Shown: one piece after another, positions 1 to 12,931 of the stretch | How the letters are laid out: every line of letters begins with the position of its first letter | Numbering within the stretch: position 1 is the stretch's first letter | Assembly (NCBI GenBank): GCA_022410635.1 | Contig: JAJVDF010000190.1 | Coordinates: 718,626 to 782,625, forward strand | Origin: Tretioscincus oriximinensis | Taxonomy: Eukaryota; Chordata; Lepidosauria; Squamata; Gymnophthalmidae | Direction: 5' to 3' | Length of the DNA stretch: 64,000 bases | Made by a program: the position numbers and the translations under genes | The notes under the pieces: generated by a model | Told to the model about the DNA's origin: nothing | What the model saw: only the letters and a program-made list of their open reading frames with translations | Databases searched by the model: none

Positions 1-704
1 TGCTTCTTCAGATGCTGGAAAACAACTACCAGGTATAGACATATTTAGCAATCCAATCTACAGACATGTGAGGATCTCATTTTCCTCATACCAAGAGGTT
101 CAAATGTGAGTTGTACTTCCTCTGTGCTTCAACAACACTAAGAGATACATCCTCCCCTGATGGTCCAGCTAAAAAACCTTTGTTTCTAATGGAAACATAG
201 CCACAGTTGCTGCTAGATAAAAATCCACATAGGAGGGACAGTTAAACTACCAAAGGTTCCAGATTATAACAAAAAAAAACCCTCAACAATAGCAAAATTC
301 CCATAAAATGCAAAATGAAATGGCAAAAAAAAATTCAGAATGAAGTAATTAAAAAACTTTTTAGTAAATTCTGGNCCAATAGAACCAGAATATTTTTCAG
401 TCAGAAAATTCACCATGAATCCCTGCCTTTTGATCGCAATGTTTATTTGCTTTAGTTTGAGAACATGTGTTAAACGAGCATTTATAAAAACAAATGAAAC
501 ATAGCAGTGTCCTAGAATACTGTATCTGAGGGCACAAGATGGGTGCTTTTGTAGTGCTATTTCTTTATATAGGATGTTCTAAAGAACCTGCTTTGTCATT
601 ATTTGCCATCCACAAGCACAAAGCAATCACTTTTCCTGCCTATGACTTTGCTTGCATTTTTCCAGAAAATGTTGCCATTAATCCCCACACAAAATATTTA
701 GTGA
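1..704. other. Unassigned AT-rich DNA
   Basis: No gene seen. The first 20 bases (ttcttcagatgctgg) resemble the 3' tail of the Penelope-like elements described below, so the window may open at the edge of one. Confidence 0.4.
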
Positions 705-1035
705 GATGGAAGGAACAAGAGATCACAACTCAAGAGATCACGCCTTTTCAGCGATCCACTCACAAAAAAGCTCTGTTGTCACGGAATTTCCAGCCATCGC
801 AGTTTGCGCGATTCAACAGTAGGCAATTGTAAAATCCAAAAAAAGCTTCATAGTGACATTCAGCAATGAGAACAAAGCAAATTCATTGGTTTTCAGCTCG
901 CAGAGAATGCTTGGGAATTGTAGGAAGACACACAGAATGCTGGGAACTGTTCTAAGGAAAGCGCAGCATTGCCTTATGAGACTCNTCATGTGACGAGATT
1001 GCTAGGCAATGTGTCGGAAGCTTTAAGGTAGATAG
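705..1035 (+). repeat. Dispersed repeat C, copy 1
   Basis: This block is similar, in reverse complement, to 18,590-18,960: shared pieces include gagaatgcttgggaattgtag and the gattgctaggcaatgtg / agcttt segment. Both copies are about 350 bp and AT-rich. The family is unknown to me; a nonautonomous DNA transposon is possible. Confidence 0.55.
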
Positions 1036-3369
1036 GGACAGATGTCAAACATGTTTTAAAAGAAATAATAAGGCAAACCATGAGGTATGGAAGGGACCAA
1101 ATTCTGACTTGTGATTGGCAGTTCTATATCCTTTCTGTAATAGTTTGTTGGCTCTCTTTATTGTTGGATGAGGAATTCAAAGGAAAAAGCTCACTTTTAA
1201 ACTTGCTCAGGCTTTGAGAGCATGCAGTTTTTTTTAAATTCCATTGCTGCTTTTCCCAGAGTAAACCAATCTAGAAAATTCAATGGATTGCCCTCCTAGC
1301 CTCTGCTGTTGCTGAAAGGCCGGACTGGAGGTCTCCGCAAGTCTCAGAAGCTTCAGCAAGAAATGGCCACATGGTGCTTTCATGACGCAAAGATAGGATA
1401 TCATGCTTCGATAGCTGAATAAAAGTACTACCAAGAAAAAGTGTAATATCCTTTTCTAGTGTTACACTACTGGATCTCCCTAATGCCTTTTAAGGTCTAA
1501 AAGAAAATGAGGTTGCCATATTGTTTGGAAACCATCCATTATTTTCTCTGGCTGAGCAGACCTAGAACTCTTTAATTCTGGCAATTTCCCAAGGCTTATA
1601 AACCCATTCATTCATTTTAAAAGCGTTGTTGCTGTTCCAACATCATGTAATTAATGAGTGGAATCCAACGTAATCACTCTATGAATGGCAGAAGTATCAT
1701 GTTCATAGAAGAGAGATCCTTTTAAAATTCCAGCAAGCATTCCCTAAATGGTATCTTCTATTTAAAGAAAAACTTGCTTGGATCTGATCTGAGTTTTTTG
1801 CTAGTAAATTTGTTCTTTGTTTCTATTTCTTTGAAACTGTAATGTATTCTTAATATACTATAATCAGCATGTTCCTTGGCGAACTGACTAACTATACTTT
1901 CATAAATGCAAGTTATTCCAGAAATATCTATATTGAATTTTTCATCTGTCACACCGTAAACTGTTCTGCACTGATATGGCTTGTGAATTTTTCATTTTGT
2001 GATTATGGAGAATTTGCCTCATCTAATTGTGGGAATCCAGCAGTGGTAGCATTAGGAAGCTCCAATATTACGCTTGTTTCTTCTGGTCCTTTTATGCTGA
2101 TTCTGTAGCATGATGTGCCATCATGTAAACAGACCTTCCAGGAGCTCCAGCCCAGCCTCATAATTCTTGCGAGCGAGACAGGGCACAAAAAAGCCGTTTT
2201 CCCTGCTGAATTTAAACAGGAAAACAGAACATTTTAATTACCTCTCCAGCAGCCAACGACAGAAGAGAAACAGGATTCCTTGGGAACTGTAGGCTGCCAG
2301 AGTTTCATGGGGTTTGTAGTCAAATGCATTAGGAAGAGGATGAGGTTCCTTGCTGTGTGTGGAGAAAGGGTAAGTTCTTTGTAGCAAGATTTTTAGAGAT
2401 TTCTTTACAACATAAATAATCTGGATGTAACCAGTAAACTGTGCAGTTTCCACCCATGTGTGGCTACGTTTTTATCTGCCAGATCCAAAGTAAAATGCAC
2501 TACAATAGGTTTTAGACCTACTTAGCACATTATAGAATAGAAACAAATGATAAAGAACCCAGTAGTAATTTTGTAATGAGAGCGGGAAGAGAGAATTAGT
2601 AGGTGACAATGCAATCCTTTGCAATAATAATAATAATTATCAAGGGGAGAAAAACAGCAAAGCAGGTTCATTGGAAGCTTGTAGCTTGCTACTGTGGGAA
2701 ATGTTGCACAACCTCGCAAGGAATTTAAAGCTACTACTTGGCAGAATTGCAAGAGCCAAAGACAAGGCAGGAAAGTTCTGTCTCTGGACCAGCATCCAAA
2801 ATCAAGCTTACCGGAATTTTTCTGGAAATGATGTTGTGCTGCAAACCTAAAATTATCCATTGGATGAAGATAGNACAAGCGTGGTTCATGTCCAAATTGA
2901 GTCCCAGAGTCCCGATGATGAATTGTTGGAGATAACCAAAACTTTAGCAAAAGGACAGCTTTGTTATTCATGTAAGGGCAAAAAGGCATTTTTTTCCTGG
3001 TACTCATGCCAAACTTGGTGAATCCAGAGTCTTTTGTACTATTAAAACATCTGAATGCCACCGTCAATAAAAATGAGGCAAATTACCAACCAGGGTGAAA
3101 TCCCCACCCCCTTTCAGCCACAGTGTGCAATTCCTGAATGTTTTTCTCAGGAAGGTTTGACTGGCTGGCATCAACATGACCTCTCTTAAGTACCATGTGA
3201 AACTTCTTATTCATCCTGTCTTTTTCCGATGCATCTGAAAGGGTTTCTTTCCTGTATAGGCATCTCGAGCTGCATCTAGGACAATAGATCAATGAATGCA
3301 GGAAAAGGGAAGTATTGTTTCCACAGTGTTATGCTAACGTTATGACTGGTGTCAGGTTTAGAGGAATAG
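1036..3369. other. Unassigned intergenic DNA
   Basis: I see no gene, splice-consistent exon or recognisable repeat. Open frames up to 181 codons exist but contain ambiguous bases and low-complexity sequence, with no family motifs. Confidence 0.5.
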
Positions 3370-3800
3370 GCTATGGAACCCCTTTTGTCCAGATTCTATT
3401 GTGACCTGTACTGGTCTAAACTGCAAGGAAGCAAGGTACAGATTAGATATCAGGAAAAAAAAACTTTCAGGAAGTACATCAACTTGTGTAACAGACTGCC
3501 ACAAGAGGTGGTGAATTCTGCTTCAATGGAAGTCTTCAAGCAAATGCTGGACAGCTGTCTAGTAGTGTGGGGGTAGATAGCAGCCTGGATAGCTTTAAGA
3601 ACAAACAAACTCATGGAAGTCAAGTCTGTCTAGCTACTAGGATGGATGTCTTCATCTGCAGACTGGAGCAACCCAATTCAGCAGGGCTCTTCTTATGTTT
3701 TGTCTGGGATGGTTTAGTGAATCCTGCATGGATAAGGGGGTTAGACTCAATGATCATAGAGGTTAGAGGTCCCTTTCAATTCTATGATTTTGTAATAATC
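3370..3800 (+). mobile_element. Old CR1 LINE 3' fragment
   Basis: Contains a decayed form of the CR1 reverse-transcriptase C-terminus (cagactgccacaagaggtggtgaattctg, compare WNLLPEEVV in younger copies) and ends in the typical CR1 tail tagactcaatgatcatagagg ... ccctttcaattctatgattt. Frame is broken. Confidence 0.7.
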
Positions 3801-4089
3801 TGCTTTTTCACTTCACAATGGGCTTATTCTGCTCCATGAATGGCTTTAAATGGGCTTGCTCATGCTAACTTGGATTGAATGGCATGCTGACATTAGACTA
3901 CTTCCTGAAATAGAATAAGGCAGAAAAGGTGTGTGGTAATTCGGATAGTGTGGTAATTCTCTGTGTAGGTCCTTTTTACACCATCTGGTCCTTATTCAAG
4001 ATTATATCTTTGAATAGGGACANCACCCACTTGCTAGTGCAGCCTATGGCAGGCCTCGACATACATTATTTACATCACTTGGTGTCCAT

Positions 4090-4377
4090 GTCAATTACTA
4101 TATATTGGAAGCACAACTCGTAAGGTCATGACCCATATTGGCGAACACATATCAAGGATTAGGCATCAAGTAGCAGANGCTCCTTTGATGGAATGCTTTC
4201 GAGATTGTGGACATTCAGCAGACTCAATTAAGAATGTTGGAATGCTGGCAACCAGACAACTTGGGTATCCCTTTAAAAACTAGACTGCTTAGAAGAGAAG
4301 CTGCATACATCTTTAAGTTCCAGTCCTTATATCCNACTGGGTTAAAGGCCTTTTTGGAACTTACAAGTTTCTTATAA
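4090..4377 (+). pseudogene. Decayed Penelope-like element GIY-YIG endonuclease domain
   Basis: In one plus frame from 4,101 the sequence reads YIGSTTRKVMTHIGEHISRI, then APLMECFRDCGHSADSIK. After a stop and one-base shift near 4,285 it continues RLLRREAAYIFKFQSLYPTG and ends SFL-stop at 4,377. The order YIG, R..EH..RI, F...GHS.D..K and LL.RE..YI....L.P.GL is the C-terminal GIY-YIG domain known from Penelope-like retroelements. The first GIY half is not clear. It is distinct in sequence from the GIY-YIG copy at 33,883. Confidence 0.7.
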
Positions 4378-5039
4378 TGAGCTACAGCTGTTTGCTTCTC
4401 TAGCAATGACCAAATATAAGAGACAGTTTTTGCTTTGTCTTTTATCCCTATTGAAGACATACACAACAGCAACTTGAAGTATGAACGCTCTGACTGTTCG
4501 GTCTCAGTAGGCCATTTTCTCTGTTTATATCATGCTTTCATTCCATATTTATATTATCCGTATATATCTTTGTATTAATTGACTTTTCTTATATGATCAT
4601 TTGTTTTCCCTAGAGGAGCCGTAAATACAAATAAAAATATAAATAGATGNGAATTGCTGTATATCTAGTTGAAAAATCTGTAACGTTTAAGTTCAAAGGT
4701 AAACATATAATATGTATAAGATTTAAATTCATTCAGTTTACTTTGTATAAGTAGGTGTTGTAACTAGATACAACTTTGTTTTATTTTAGGGCCAGAAGAA
4801 GCCACAGGNCAAAATCCCAGGACAATCTGGGAACAGGATAGCCCTTTATTTCTTTTTTCAATTGTTACTTATTTTCTGTATTGAAATATATTATACTCTG
4901 GGTGAAATATATATAAATTCAATTGTTCATATGTAAGATGTACATGGTATTTATACCAATATAGTGAAACCTATTGGATATTTTTTGCACTTTGGCAAGT
5001 CTGTTGTCTTGCTGTAAGCAGAACAGAAAGTAATATTGA
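4378..5039. other. Unassigned AT-rich DNA after the Penelope remnant
   Basis: Probably includes the 3' tail of the element at 4,090-4,377; no distinct feature is visible. Confidence 0.4.
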
Positions 5040-5240
5040 AAGTGACATCACTTCTTGGGCAGGACAGGAAAAGACATCACTCTGGGCATCATTTTCTGGA
5101 AGCAAGTACCATGATGTCACTTCCGGTAAAATGGCTGCACCTGGAGTGAGGCAAATTTTCTTGGTCCTCCTCCAAGTAATCTCGGATCACATGTGAGGGG
5201 AGTGCACAAGAATGTCATACGGTTTCCAAGACTGCTATTG
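5040..5240 (+). repeat. Dispersed repeat D, copy 1
   Basis: Shares gtgacatcactctgggc, a ttctggaagcaa segment and gtaaaatggctgc with 9,238-9,420, and more weakly with 35,094-35,245. Family unknown. Confidence 0.5.
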
Positions 5241-5467
5241 TACCTTGGAAGGGGCGTGGTTTTCATTCCATCCCAGAGTGAGGGGAAGGCAGGAGTGGGC
5301 AGATGGGAGGGAGAGATGGAATCTTGAGACAGCCAATCCTGTCACAGTTTGGAGCTGAAGAAAGGACTACTTAAGGGAGTGAGCAGAGCATGGGCACTTT
5401 TGCTTTAGTCAATGGAGGATGAAAGACAGGGCTTTGATTGGAGGGAGACGGCAAGGGGCTTGAATAG

Positions 5468-5762
5468 GCATGAATGGCTCAGTCGCTAAGGAAACGGTCT
5501 CTCACCTGGGAGATGGGGTTTTGAAGCCCTGTGTCGCACGTGGGGAGGGCTGAGCACCTTCCACTAGCCTGTAGCTCTAGCCAAGCCAGCTATTCGAAAG
5601 CCTGAATTGCAAGAAATTGCAACTGACTGCAAGTAGATACATGGGAACCTGATGGGGAAGACAGAATGTTAGCCTTCGGGCAAAATACCCTCGTAAGCCG
5701 CTTTGAGTCCCTTTGAAAGGTGAGAAAAACAGGGTATACGAACCCAATTGTTCTTCTTTTTG
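5468..5762 (+). mobile_element. tRNA-derived SINE, family 2
   Basis: The head (aatggctcagtcgctaagga, then gagatggggttttgaagccc) resembles tRNA with A- and B-box-like sequences. The body has agctctagccaagccagctattcgaaa and the tail gagtccctttgaaaggtgagaaaaacagggtata. It matches copies at 31,552, 44,815 and 56,500 on this strand and 17,713, 37,330, 41,583 and 43,830 on the other. Confidence 0.8.
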
Positions 5763-8555
5763 AGGCTAGTAAGGGCTACAGCCATTGGGCGCTGAAGTCA
5801 CAGGGGGCGTAATGCTGGGAATACACTTAAGCCTCACAAAGAGGGGAATTAGGAAGGAGGGTGGTGAGGATACTTACCTAATCCTATTCCCTGAATGCAT
5901 ATAAATTCAGGAAGAGAACTTGTTTATGAAAGTATTTCCATCAGATAGAAAGAAAGCCTGTTTTTCTCCATGCATTGCCATCTTCCCTGTCACCTGCTAC
6001 TGCTGACTAAACCCCAGAACATTGAGCTACTTTGATGTCTAATGGCCCTTAACCATAGAACCATCCATTGTCTATAGTTCTACGATTGTATTTTGAACTT
6101 ATCTGCCTTAACTTTGTAATGCACTTTGAAGTTTCACTTTGCACTGTATTTGTATTACACTGTCACTACTGTTCTATTGTTTATGATGCTTTTTTTGTAC
6201 TATTTGAATTTGTAAATCATTTTTTTTAAATGGAAAAAAAAGAAAGCTTGTTTGAGCTACTTTGGAAGTTTTAATTATATTTGCCACCTTGCAACAATAT
6301 CTGAGCACCCAGTCAAAGACGGGGCGTGGTTACATGCTGCATGGTATTACTTGAATGATTAAAACAAAGCAGTTCATGTAAAGACAGAAAGAAGCTGCGT
6401 TTTTTCATCATCTTCATTCTTGCTTGTAAAACAAAACTTGTTTTTTTCTTGTTAACCCTTCCTTGCCTCTGTTGCCGTCTTTTCATAAGAGCTCAATGGG
6501 TAAAGCTGGAGTATAAAGCTTTACCCCAATTACCTGGTAGTCACTTGTTTATAAAAGCCACCTGGCTGCACTGGTGTATATCAAGGCAAGGCTCTTGATA
6601 AGAGTCCTTGAAAGTTACAGAAAGCAACTTTGATAGGGTCTTGATAGGGGCAAAATGGATAACGATGGGTGGCATACTGCTAGGCAGCTACGTAGAAGTC
6701 GTTGGTGCTTCTGCCCTAGTAGAGGGAAGTGGACGTATTTGGCCCATTGCGACAAATAGTTTATTAATTTATTGTTCATTTTATTGGTGAATCGGGATTC
6801 TATTATTAGTTTGCAGATTTTCCTGTTCAAATGAACTCTTTTTATGCCTTATGAACATTTTGAGTAAAGTCATAGAAATCTTCCTTATACAAACTACAAC
6901 TGCACAAGTTTGTTTTTATGTTATTTTAAATACCGATAATGAAAAATCACACATGACTGCTAAATCCCTTGAATTAACTTTCTGGACATCAATGCACAGT
7001 TCACTAGCATTGCTGTTCTGAAGTGACCTAAATAGCTAGAAGCTAAAAGAAAGGAAAATATTGCTTGCAATCCTCAAACCTATTTTTGCCACAATGCTGG
7101 TGTTGTATCCTGGTGTTGCAATAATTTTATTATAACTTTTATATCCTAAAACAAGTTTCCCATTTTAAATGCAGCAGGTAAGGGTGGGTTTTTTAAAATA
7201 CTGGTTGCTGAGCCTGATTTGGCAATTCCCTGTATTATTCCAACAGTTTATTTGGATTTATTTTTGCCAGCTAGATGAACATTCCGACAGCAGAAAGGAA
7301 TGCTTATTTGTACACACAATTTATCCCAGCCTATAAAGGAATATGTATATATAATTATGCTTGGACTATAGAGGGTCATTGTGTCCTGGTTACTCAGAAA
7401 TTCAGTGTGAGTGTCCATGCCATGCCACAATTTAATATAAGATTTGAGTATTTCAACAGAAAAACAAAGTTAGGTACAGAACGTTCCATGGTGGTTTGTG
7501 ACAAGGCTGGAAGTAGTACTAGAGGTTAGAATTGTTAGTGTTAATGGCAGATGAGATACTGGCAGAATCCAGATGTGAACTGCAAGTAACTCCTGAATTG
7601 CAGAGACCTGCACAGTCCAAAAACTAGTGTTGGGAACTGGGTTCCCCCCTCCAAAAAAAGGCATCATCTGGTTACAGGAGTCTTTTTGTTAATCATCTCT
7701 TCTTTGATAACTGCTACATGATTGGGTAATGGTTTTCTTCTCCCTTCGTTCGTTCCTTCCTTCTCAAGCTTTCTTTCTGAGTAAGATTTTATTTCTTTTC
7801 TATACATTGCTTACATGAAGTAACAGTATTTTTTTTAAAAAAAGAGCAACTTTGCTTTGTGTAATTCTGAGGTCACATTTTGACTAATGCTCACTTTTAA
7901 GGAAATATTTTATATTGTTTTGCTGTACTGACAAAACAAATGACTTTTCTCTTCAAATTATGAGAAAGTGGCATGTGCTGTAGGTCACATTTTTGCGGTT
8001 TTGACTTTCCCTATTGCCTATTTTGAAAGTCTATCTGTGACATTAGATCAGCATTCTGTAAACTCAAAGGGCAAAGGTAACATTGCATTAATTTTAAACC
8101 CCCTCCCGCAGCATATTGTTGGATAACTTAGAACTTAGAATCTATAACTATAGCAAATAATTAACTCTTAATTCCTTGGTAGAGATAGTTAGAGGCTAAG
8201 CTTGTATAACTGCACAGAAGGGAAATAAAATCTCATTTGTTGCAGTTTCAGCATTATTATTCTTTGAACCAGAGCTTTATCATAAAGGTTGTGGCTATAT
8301 TCAAAAGCCCAGCTCCAAAGAAGTATTGAACCCTGACCTTCCATGGCTCTCATTTCTCCCCATTCTGACACTACAGGGATCCTTCCAACTTTCACTCCAC
8401 CACCAAGGCAGAGTCACATGATGCTGGGAGGATTCTGGGCGGGGTGGGGGTGGGGAGATAATGGTGGAGTGGAATCACGGGAGCCTTGGTGGGTCATAGA
8501 AGAGGCAGAGTCTAAAGAAAGAGGTTTGTTGGTCTTTGCTCACAAAGCCTAACAA
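5763..8555. other. Unassigned AT-rich intergenic DNA
   Basis: No gene or named repeat recognised. Short homopolymer runs only. Confidence 0.45.
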
Positions 8556-8690
8556 GAGGGCTTGTAGCCTTTTAGGACTAACAAGAGAAAGGTAGGTGGC
8601 GTGAACTTTTGTAGATAAGTCTACTTCTTTAAATGTTAGAGAACCACTGCCAGGAAACAAAAGTGTCTTAGTTTCTAACATGCTGCACAG
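8556..8690 (-). mobile_element. Diverged Penelope-like 3' tail fragment
   Basis: cttttaggactaacaagag, gtgaacttttgtagataagtctacttctt corresponds, with divergence, to the antisense form of the tail at 33,559-33,690 (agactaacttgagaaaagtgg, agctttcgtagacaggtctacttcttcag). Confidence 0.5.
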
Positions 8691-9237
8691 TAGTCCTCTT
8701 TAGATAAATTCATGGAGGCCAGGTGTATTAATGGCTGCTAAAATGGATGCCTAATTATTACCTCCAGGTTTAAGAGATAGGTAGGAACACTACAAACAGC
8801 TGATTCCGGGGAGATCTGCTTAGATTTTCTGCTGCCCTGGACTCCAGACTTTGGGATTCTGCCTTTCGCAGAAAACCCCCAATTTCCGGATCTCCAGTCT
8901 GAGCTCTCATCGGAGCTCACAGCAAAATCGTTGCCAGAATGCACTTAATGCGAATTGTGTTGAGCTGAACTGGTGAAAATGCACTGCCAAGCTGTTTTCC
9001 ACAAAGATTTGAAGGGAAATGCATGTGGCCAGCTCAAATCTAGGCAGCTTTGGATCCCGTCAGATGGGCTGATCCAGCAGGGATCATCTTTTGTTCTTAC
9101 ACAATCCATGTCTGGATCCTGTCAGTTTCTGCAATGACAGGAGCTTTCGGAAGTCAGATATCGGGCAGGGAGCCAAAAAATCTGGTGCAGCCTTGAGTTC
9201 TCTCTCTCATGTGAAGCGTGCACATAATTTTTATGCT

Positions 9238-9420
9238 ATCACTTCCTGGGTGCAACAAGAAGTGACATCACTCTGGGCACTATTTCCCAGAAGCAAACAC
9301 CAGAAGTAACATCAAAATTACTTCACTTCTCGTAAAATAGCTGCGTCCAGGGTGAGAGTTTTTTCCTTGTGTACCCCTGCACAAGATGTCAGATCTTGTG
9401 CAAGGGTATACTATTGTGCA
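9238..9420 (+). repeat. Dispersed repeat D, copy 2
   Basis: Matches 5,040-5,240: aagtgacatcactctgggca, ttcccagaagcaa and cgtaaaatagctgcgtccagg. A short inverted repeat (gcacaagatgt / agatcttgtgc) follows at 9,388-9,412. Confidence 0.5.
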
Positions 9421-10253
9421 GTTTTCAGTATCTACCCCACCCTGCTGGGGGGGGGGGGGCACCACCACTAGGGGGCTCTGGCAATTAGGGCCAGCTCCTG
9501 TAGGCACTCTCCCTTCAGTAAACAAATTAAAAAATGCAAATTTCTCACACACTTTGAAAAAAATCTCACATGCTTCACTGATTTCTTGAATGGGAATTTC
9601 AGAGAGGTATGCATGTTGGTGGATGATTTGCATGTACATTAACATGCAAATTAGCATGAATATTAATTGCCACAGTTTGAGCCTCAGAAAATCTGATCAG
9701 TCCACTTTATACTGAGAGTGGATTTGCACTTTGATGGTGGGACAGTAAAAGCAAGCGACTGGGAACTGCAGACACTTTGCTAACTGCCTCAGCACGGCCC
9801 ACTGTCCCGCAATCATTCTTAAGCTTACCTTAAATTTACCTTTATTTTCGCATGTTGAAACTCAGGAATAAACCTAGCAAATAGAAGGAGCAGAACATCC
9901 ACACTCCAAAAGTAGTCGCTTATCTTTCACCTAACCTTGTGTGATAAACTTTTAAGTTGGCGGCAAGCATTTCTACTTCTTGGAAAGTGCAAATGCTGTA
10001 TATTGGACCATCCTGTTAGATAGCATGTTTTTATCCAACAGCGAAACGTGTAAAACATTACCATCAGAATCCCTGTTATCACCTGCTGCTGCTGGGGGAA
10101 TGAGATCGGGCCTGACTCAGCAATTACCCAACAAATCATTGTTCTGAGATTCTCCACCTCTGATTGCCCCAATTTCAAGTGGGAACTGAGGCTGTAATAG
10201 GTTTCATATCTAAATTATGGGATAGAGTTTTTCACTAGATACACCTGGGTGTA

Positions 10254-10400
10254 GGGTTGCCATATTTTGGCAGCCCAAAACTGGAATGAGGTGGGTGGGG
10301 GTGCACGCACGCACACGGACACTTGTGAGACAGTGAGAACAGAGCTGCACAAAAGCTCTGCTCTCCTGTCCAAAACCCCAAGTGTTTTTCCTCTGCGTTA
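10254..10400 (+). mobile_element. Truncated hAT-like element end
   Basis: Begins tagggttgccatattttggc, the terminal repeat seen at 11,305, then ccaaaactggaatgaggtggg matching ccaaaaccgggatgagggtgg there. No right end found. Confidence 0.55.
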
Positions 10401-10452
10401 TTATTTATTTATTATTTATTTACATTTATACCCTGCTCTATACTCGAAGNTC
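10400..10452 (-). repeat. L2/SINE-type 3' tail fragment
   Basis: ttatttatttacatttataccctgctctatactcgaa is the antisense form of the agggcgggatataaatacaaataaataa tail found on SINE family 1 and on the L2-like end at 55,480. Confidence 0.5.
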
Positions 10453-11304
10453 TTATGGCCTTGCTTCCAGGAATGGCGCCTGGAGTAACATTACTTCTGG
10501 GGCGGGATTAGAAATAACATTATCACATTTTCCATGTGCAATATCTGAGATTTTCAGTCTCCAGGGTTGCTTGTGGCAATCTCTGCTTGTACGCGAGTGA
10601 AAACGTACACAAAAACAAGGATAAAAAAAACCCTGCAACACCTACATTTGCTCAACAAGCGCTCAGCACAATTCCGCTCTTTCCCTGTCCTATCAGGCTG
10701 CTAAAACTTGGCCAAAACAGGACAGGGAAAGAGGAGGGGAAACAGCAAAGTGGATTTAGCTCCACTTCACTGATTTGCAAACTGCTGCTTTCCCCTCCAG
10801 TGGGAACGCAACTTTCAGATGTAAACTGCCTCCTATCCCCAGAGGAAATCACACTGCCATTGAGGCAAATATCCATGGGTAGAATAATTTTTCACGAATT
10901 GCTCCAAATCATTAAACAGGTTTGAGCTCCTGCTGCAAAGGATGCTTTTAGTTGAAATGTTTCCAAAGAGTTGAGAAACTCCCACACTAGGAGGTGCAGA
11001 ACACACTCAACCTCTCAAGTGTTCTGTGGCACGAGCATACATGAAAGACAGGAGATTGCCATTGGGTATTAAGAAATTAGGGAGTATTGCAAAAGTGAGA
11101 AATGCTGTGGTCCAAACTTCAGCAATGCTGTGGCCCAAACTTCAGCACTTTGGTTTTAACAAATCAAAAACTGAAGATTGTAAAAAAAAAATTAATTTTA
11201 AAAACCTTGTTACTTGCCCTGAAACTACTTAGTGAAAGGTAGATTAGAAAAGCAATAATTAAGGGTGTCGGTCAAATAGTAGGAAGGATCTTATGACCAA
11301 TTGC

Positions 11305-11897
11305 TAGGGTTGCCATATTCTGGCAACCCAAAACCGGGATGAGGGTGGGATGCCCGTGCACGCGCGTGCGCATGCGCACATACGGACGCTTGTAGCGAGA
11401 CAGGCAAAACCTCTTCTGCCTGTCTCACCCCAAGCGTCCATGTGTGCGCGCGTGCGCATGCGCGCACGCATACCTGCTCCTTTGCTTGAGGCGGGATTTC
11501 GCCCTGCTCTAGCAAGCGGGCCGCCAACTCGCCTGCAGCAGCGGAGCAAAAACGCTTGGGNTTGTGAGAGGAGAACAGAGCTGCCCTGTCACAAACCCAG
11601 GTGTTTCTCCTCTGCTAGAGGCGAGTTGGCGGCGAGAGCAGGGCGAAACCCTGCCTCCAGCCAAGAGCAGCTACGGCGCACTCTGAGGGTCCTCCCAGGA
11701 CCCCGGAAAGCATTGCGCGCACTGCAGCCGTCAGCTCTGACGGCTGCTTTTCCTTTAAAATCCCGCCTTTTTACATTCCCTGATGCAGCATTGGGGAATG
11801 TAAAAAGCCGGGATTTTGCCTTAAAAGCCGGAGGGGACTATATTTTAGTCCCCCAAACCGGGATTGTCCCGGTTTACCGGGACATATGGCAACCCTA
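11305..11897. mobile_element. Nonautonomous hAT-like DNA transposon with 8-bp target duplication
   Basis: Starts tagggttgccatatt and ends atatggcaaccctA, inverted repeats of each other. The exact 8-bp sequence ccaattgc lies on both sides (11,297-11,304 and 11,898-11,905), as expected for hAT insertion. The 593-bp interior is CpG-rich with alternating purine-pyrimidine runs near 11,355-11,375 and 11,440-11,470. No transposase frame. It is in an 'empty' intergenic context. Confidence 0.85.
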
Positions 11898-12249
11898 CCA
11901 ATTGCTGATATCAGGGCCAGATATTGGAAGCAATTGACACCTTTTTGCCTGTAGGCCTCTTTTGTGGTTGTTCCTGTGAGTGTTCTAGCAGACCCATGTG
12001 CTAACCAGGATCCCGCCACTTTCCTTTAATTGTATTTGTTATGGAGGTATTTGGCTGACATCTGAATATTTTTAACAGAAACAATTGTGGAAGAAGCCAG
12101 CAGACACAAGCAAATGCAAAATTACAGAAAACATGATGGTGATGCCAGATTTTCAGTAATAGCAGTATTATTGGATATCTTCTCCAGATCCCAGTACAAT
12201 GTTGAGAATGTCACACTTAATTAAAGAATCATGGATTTTTGACANGAAG

Positions 12250-12460
12250 CCAAGTTATTAAGTACCAATAGCTGCTAAGATGGATGTCTTGAAACTCCTC
12301 TGTGATGGAGCAACAGGCAGTATTCTTGGAATTTCGTTTGCAGGGAGTCCAGAACACGTGAAGGTTTTGCCTTCTTCTGCTTGAGACTTCCTAGATGCAA
12401 TACATGGGNCACTATATGAGACAGAATGCTGGACTAGATAGGCTCTGGCTCCATTCAACA
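12250..12460 (+). mobile_element. CR1 LINE 3' end
   Basis: aagatggatgtcttgaaactcc, tgatggagcaacaggcag, gacagaatgctggactagataggctctgg match the CR1 3' end at 39,840-40,030. Coding part absent. Confidence 0.75.
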
Positions 12461-12904
12461 AGAGGTCCATAAATACGTGAGGTCTACAGGGACAGAATGC
12501 TTGAATGGAAAATCCTATCTCTTTCATAAAGTTGACTGAACAATCATGTTTTTCTTCTTGCTCTGGCACAGAGGTGTTAACTGGCTTGAAACAGTGACAA
12601 CAACTACATATCTGGTCATGTCCTTGCTGTTAAACTGTTTTTTGTCCTGAAGAACTGGAGTGAAATACAGACAAAAATATTTTTATGAAGTTTTTTCCTT
12701 ATTTAATCCAGTTTTTCAAGACTGAAAACAGTTCAAAAGAACACATGTGACCAGGCCCTCCAAAATATAGGCCAATAAAAGAGTCCTGCTAGTTTATGCA
12801 GGCAGGCTTTAGAGAAAGAAGCTTCATATAGCTCCAAGAAAGAAAGGGAATAGATGCAGATATGCTGAGTGGTGAGACAGGCCAAGGGTTGGTGCCTCAA
12901 TAAC

Positions 12905-12931
12905 TGCACTCTTCTTTCTTTCTTTCTTTCT
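12905..12931 (+). repeat. Short CTTT microsatellite
   Basis: About five imperfect copies of ctttctttcttt. Confidence 0.7.

Noticed and set aside
2522..3067. 181-codon minus-strand frame
   Set aside because: Contains an ambiguous base and shows no domain, splice context or codon pattern of a gene.
11350..11937. 195-codon frame
   Set aside because: Falls inside the hAT-like element; it has an ambiguous base and no transposase motifs.
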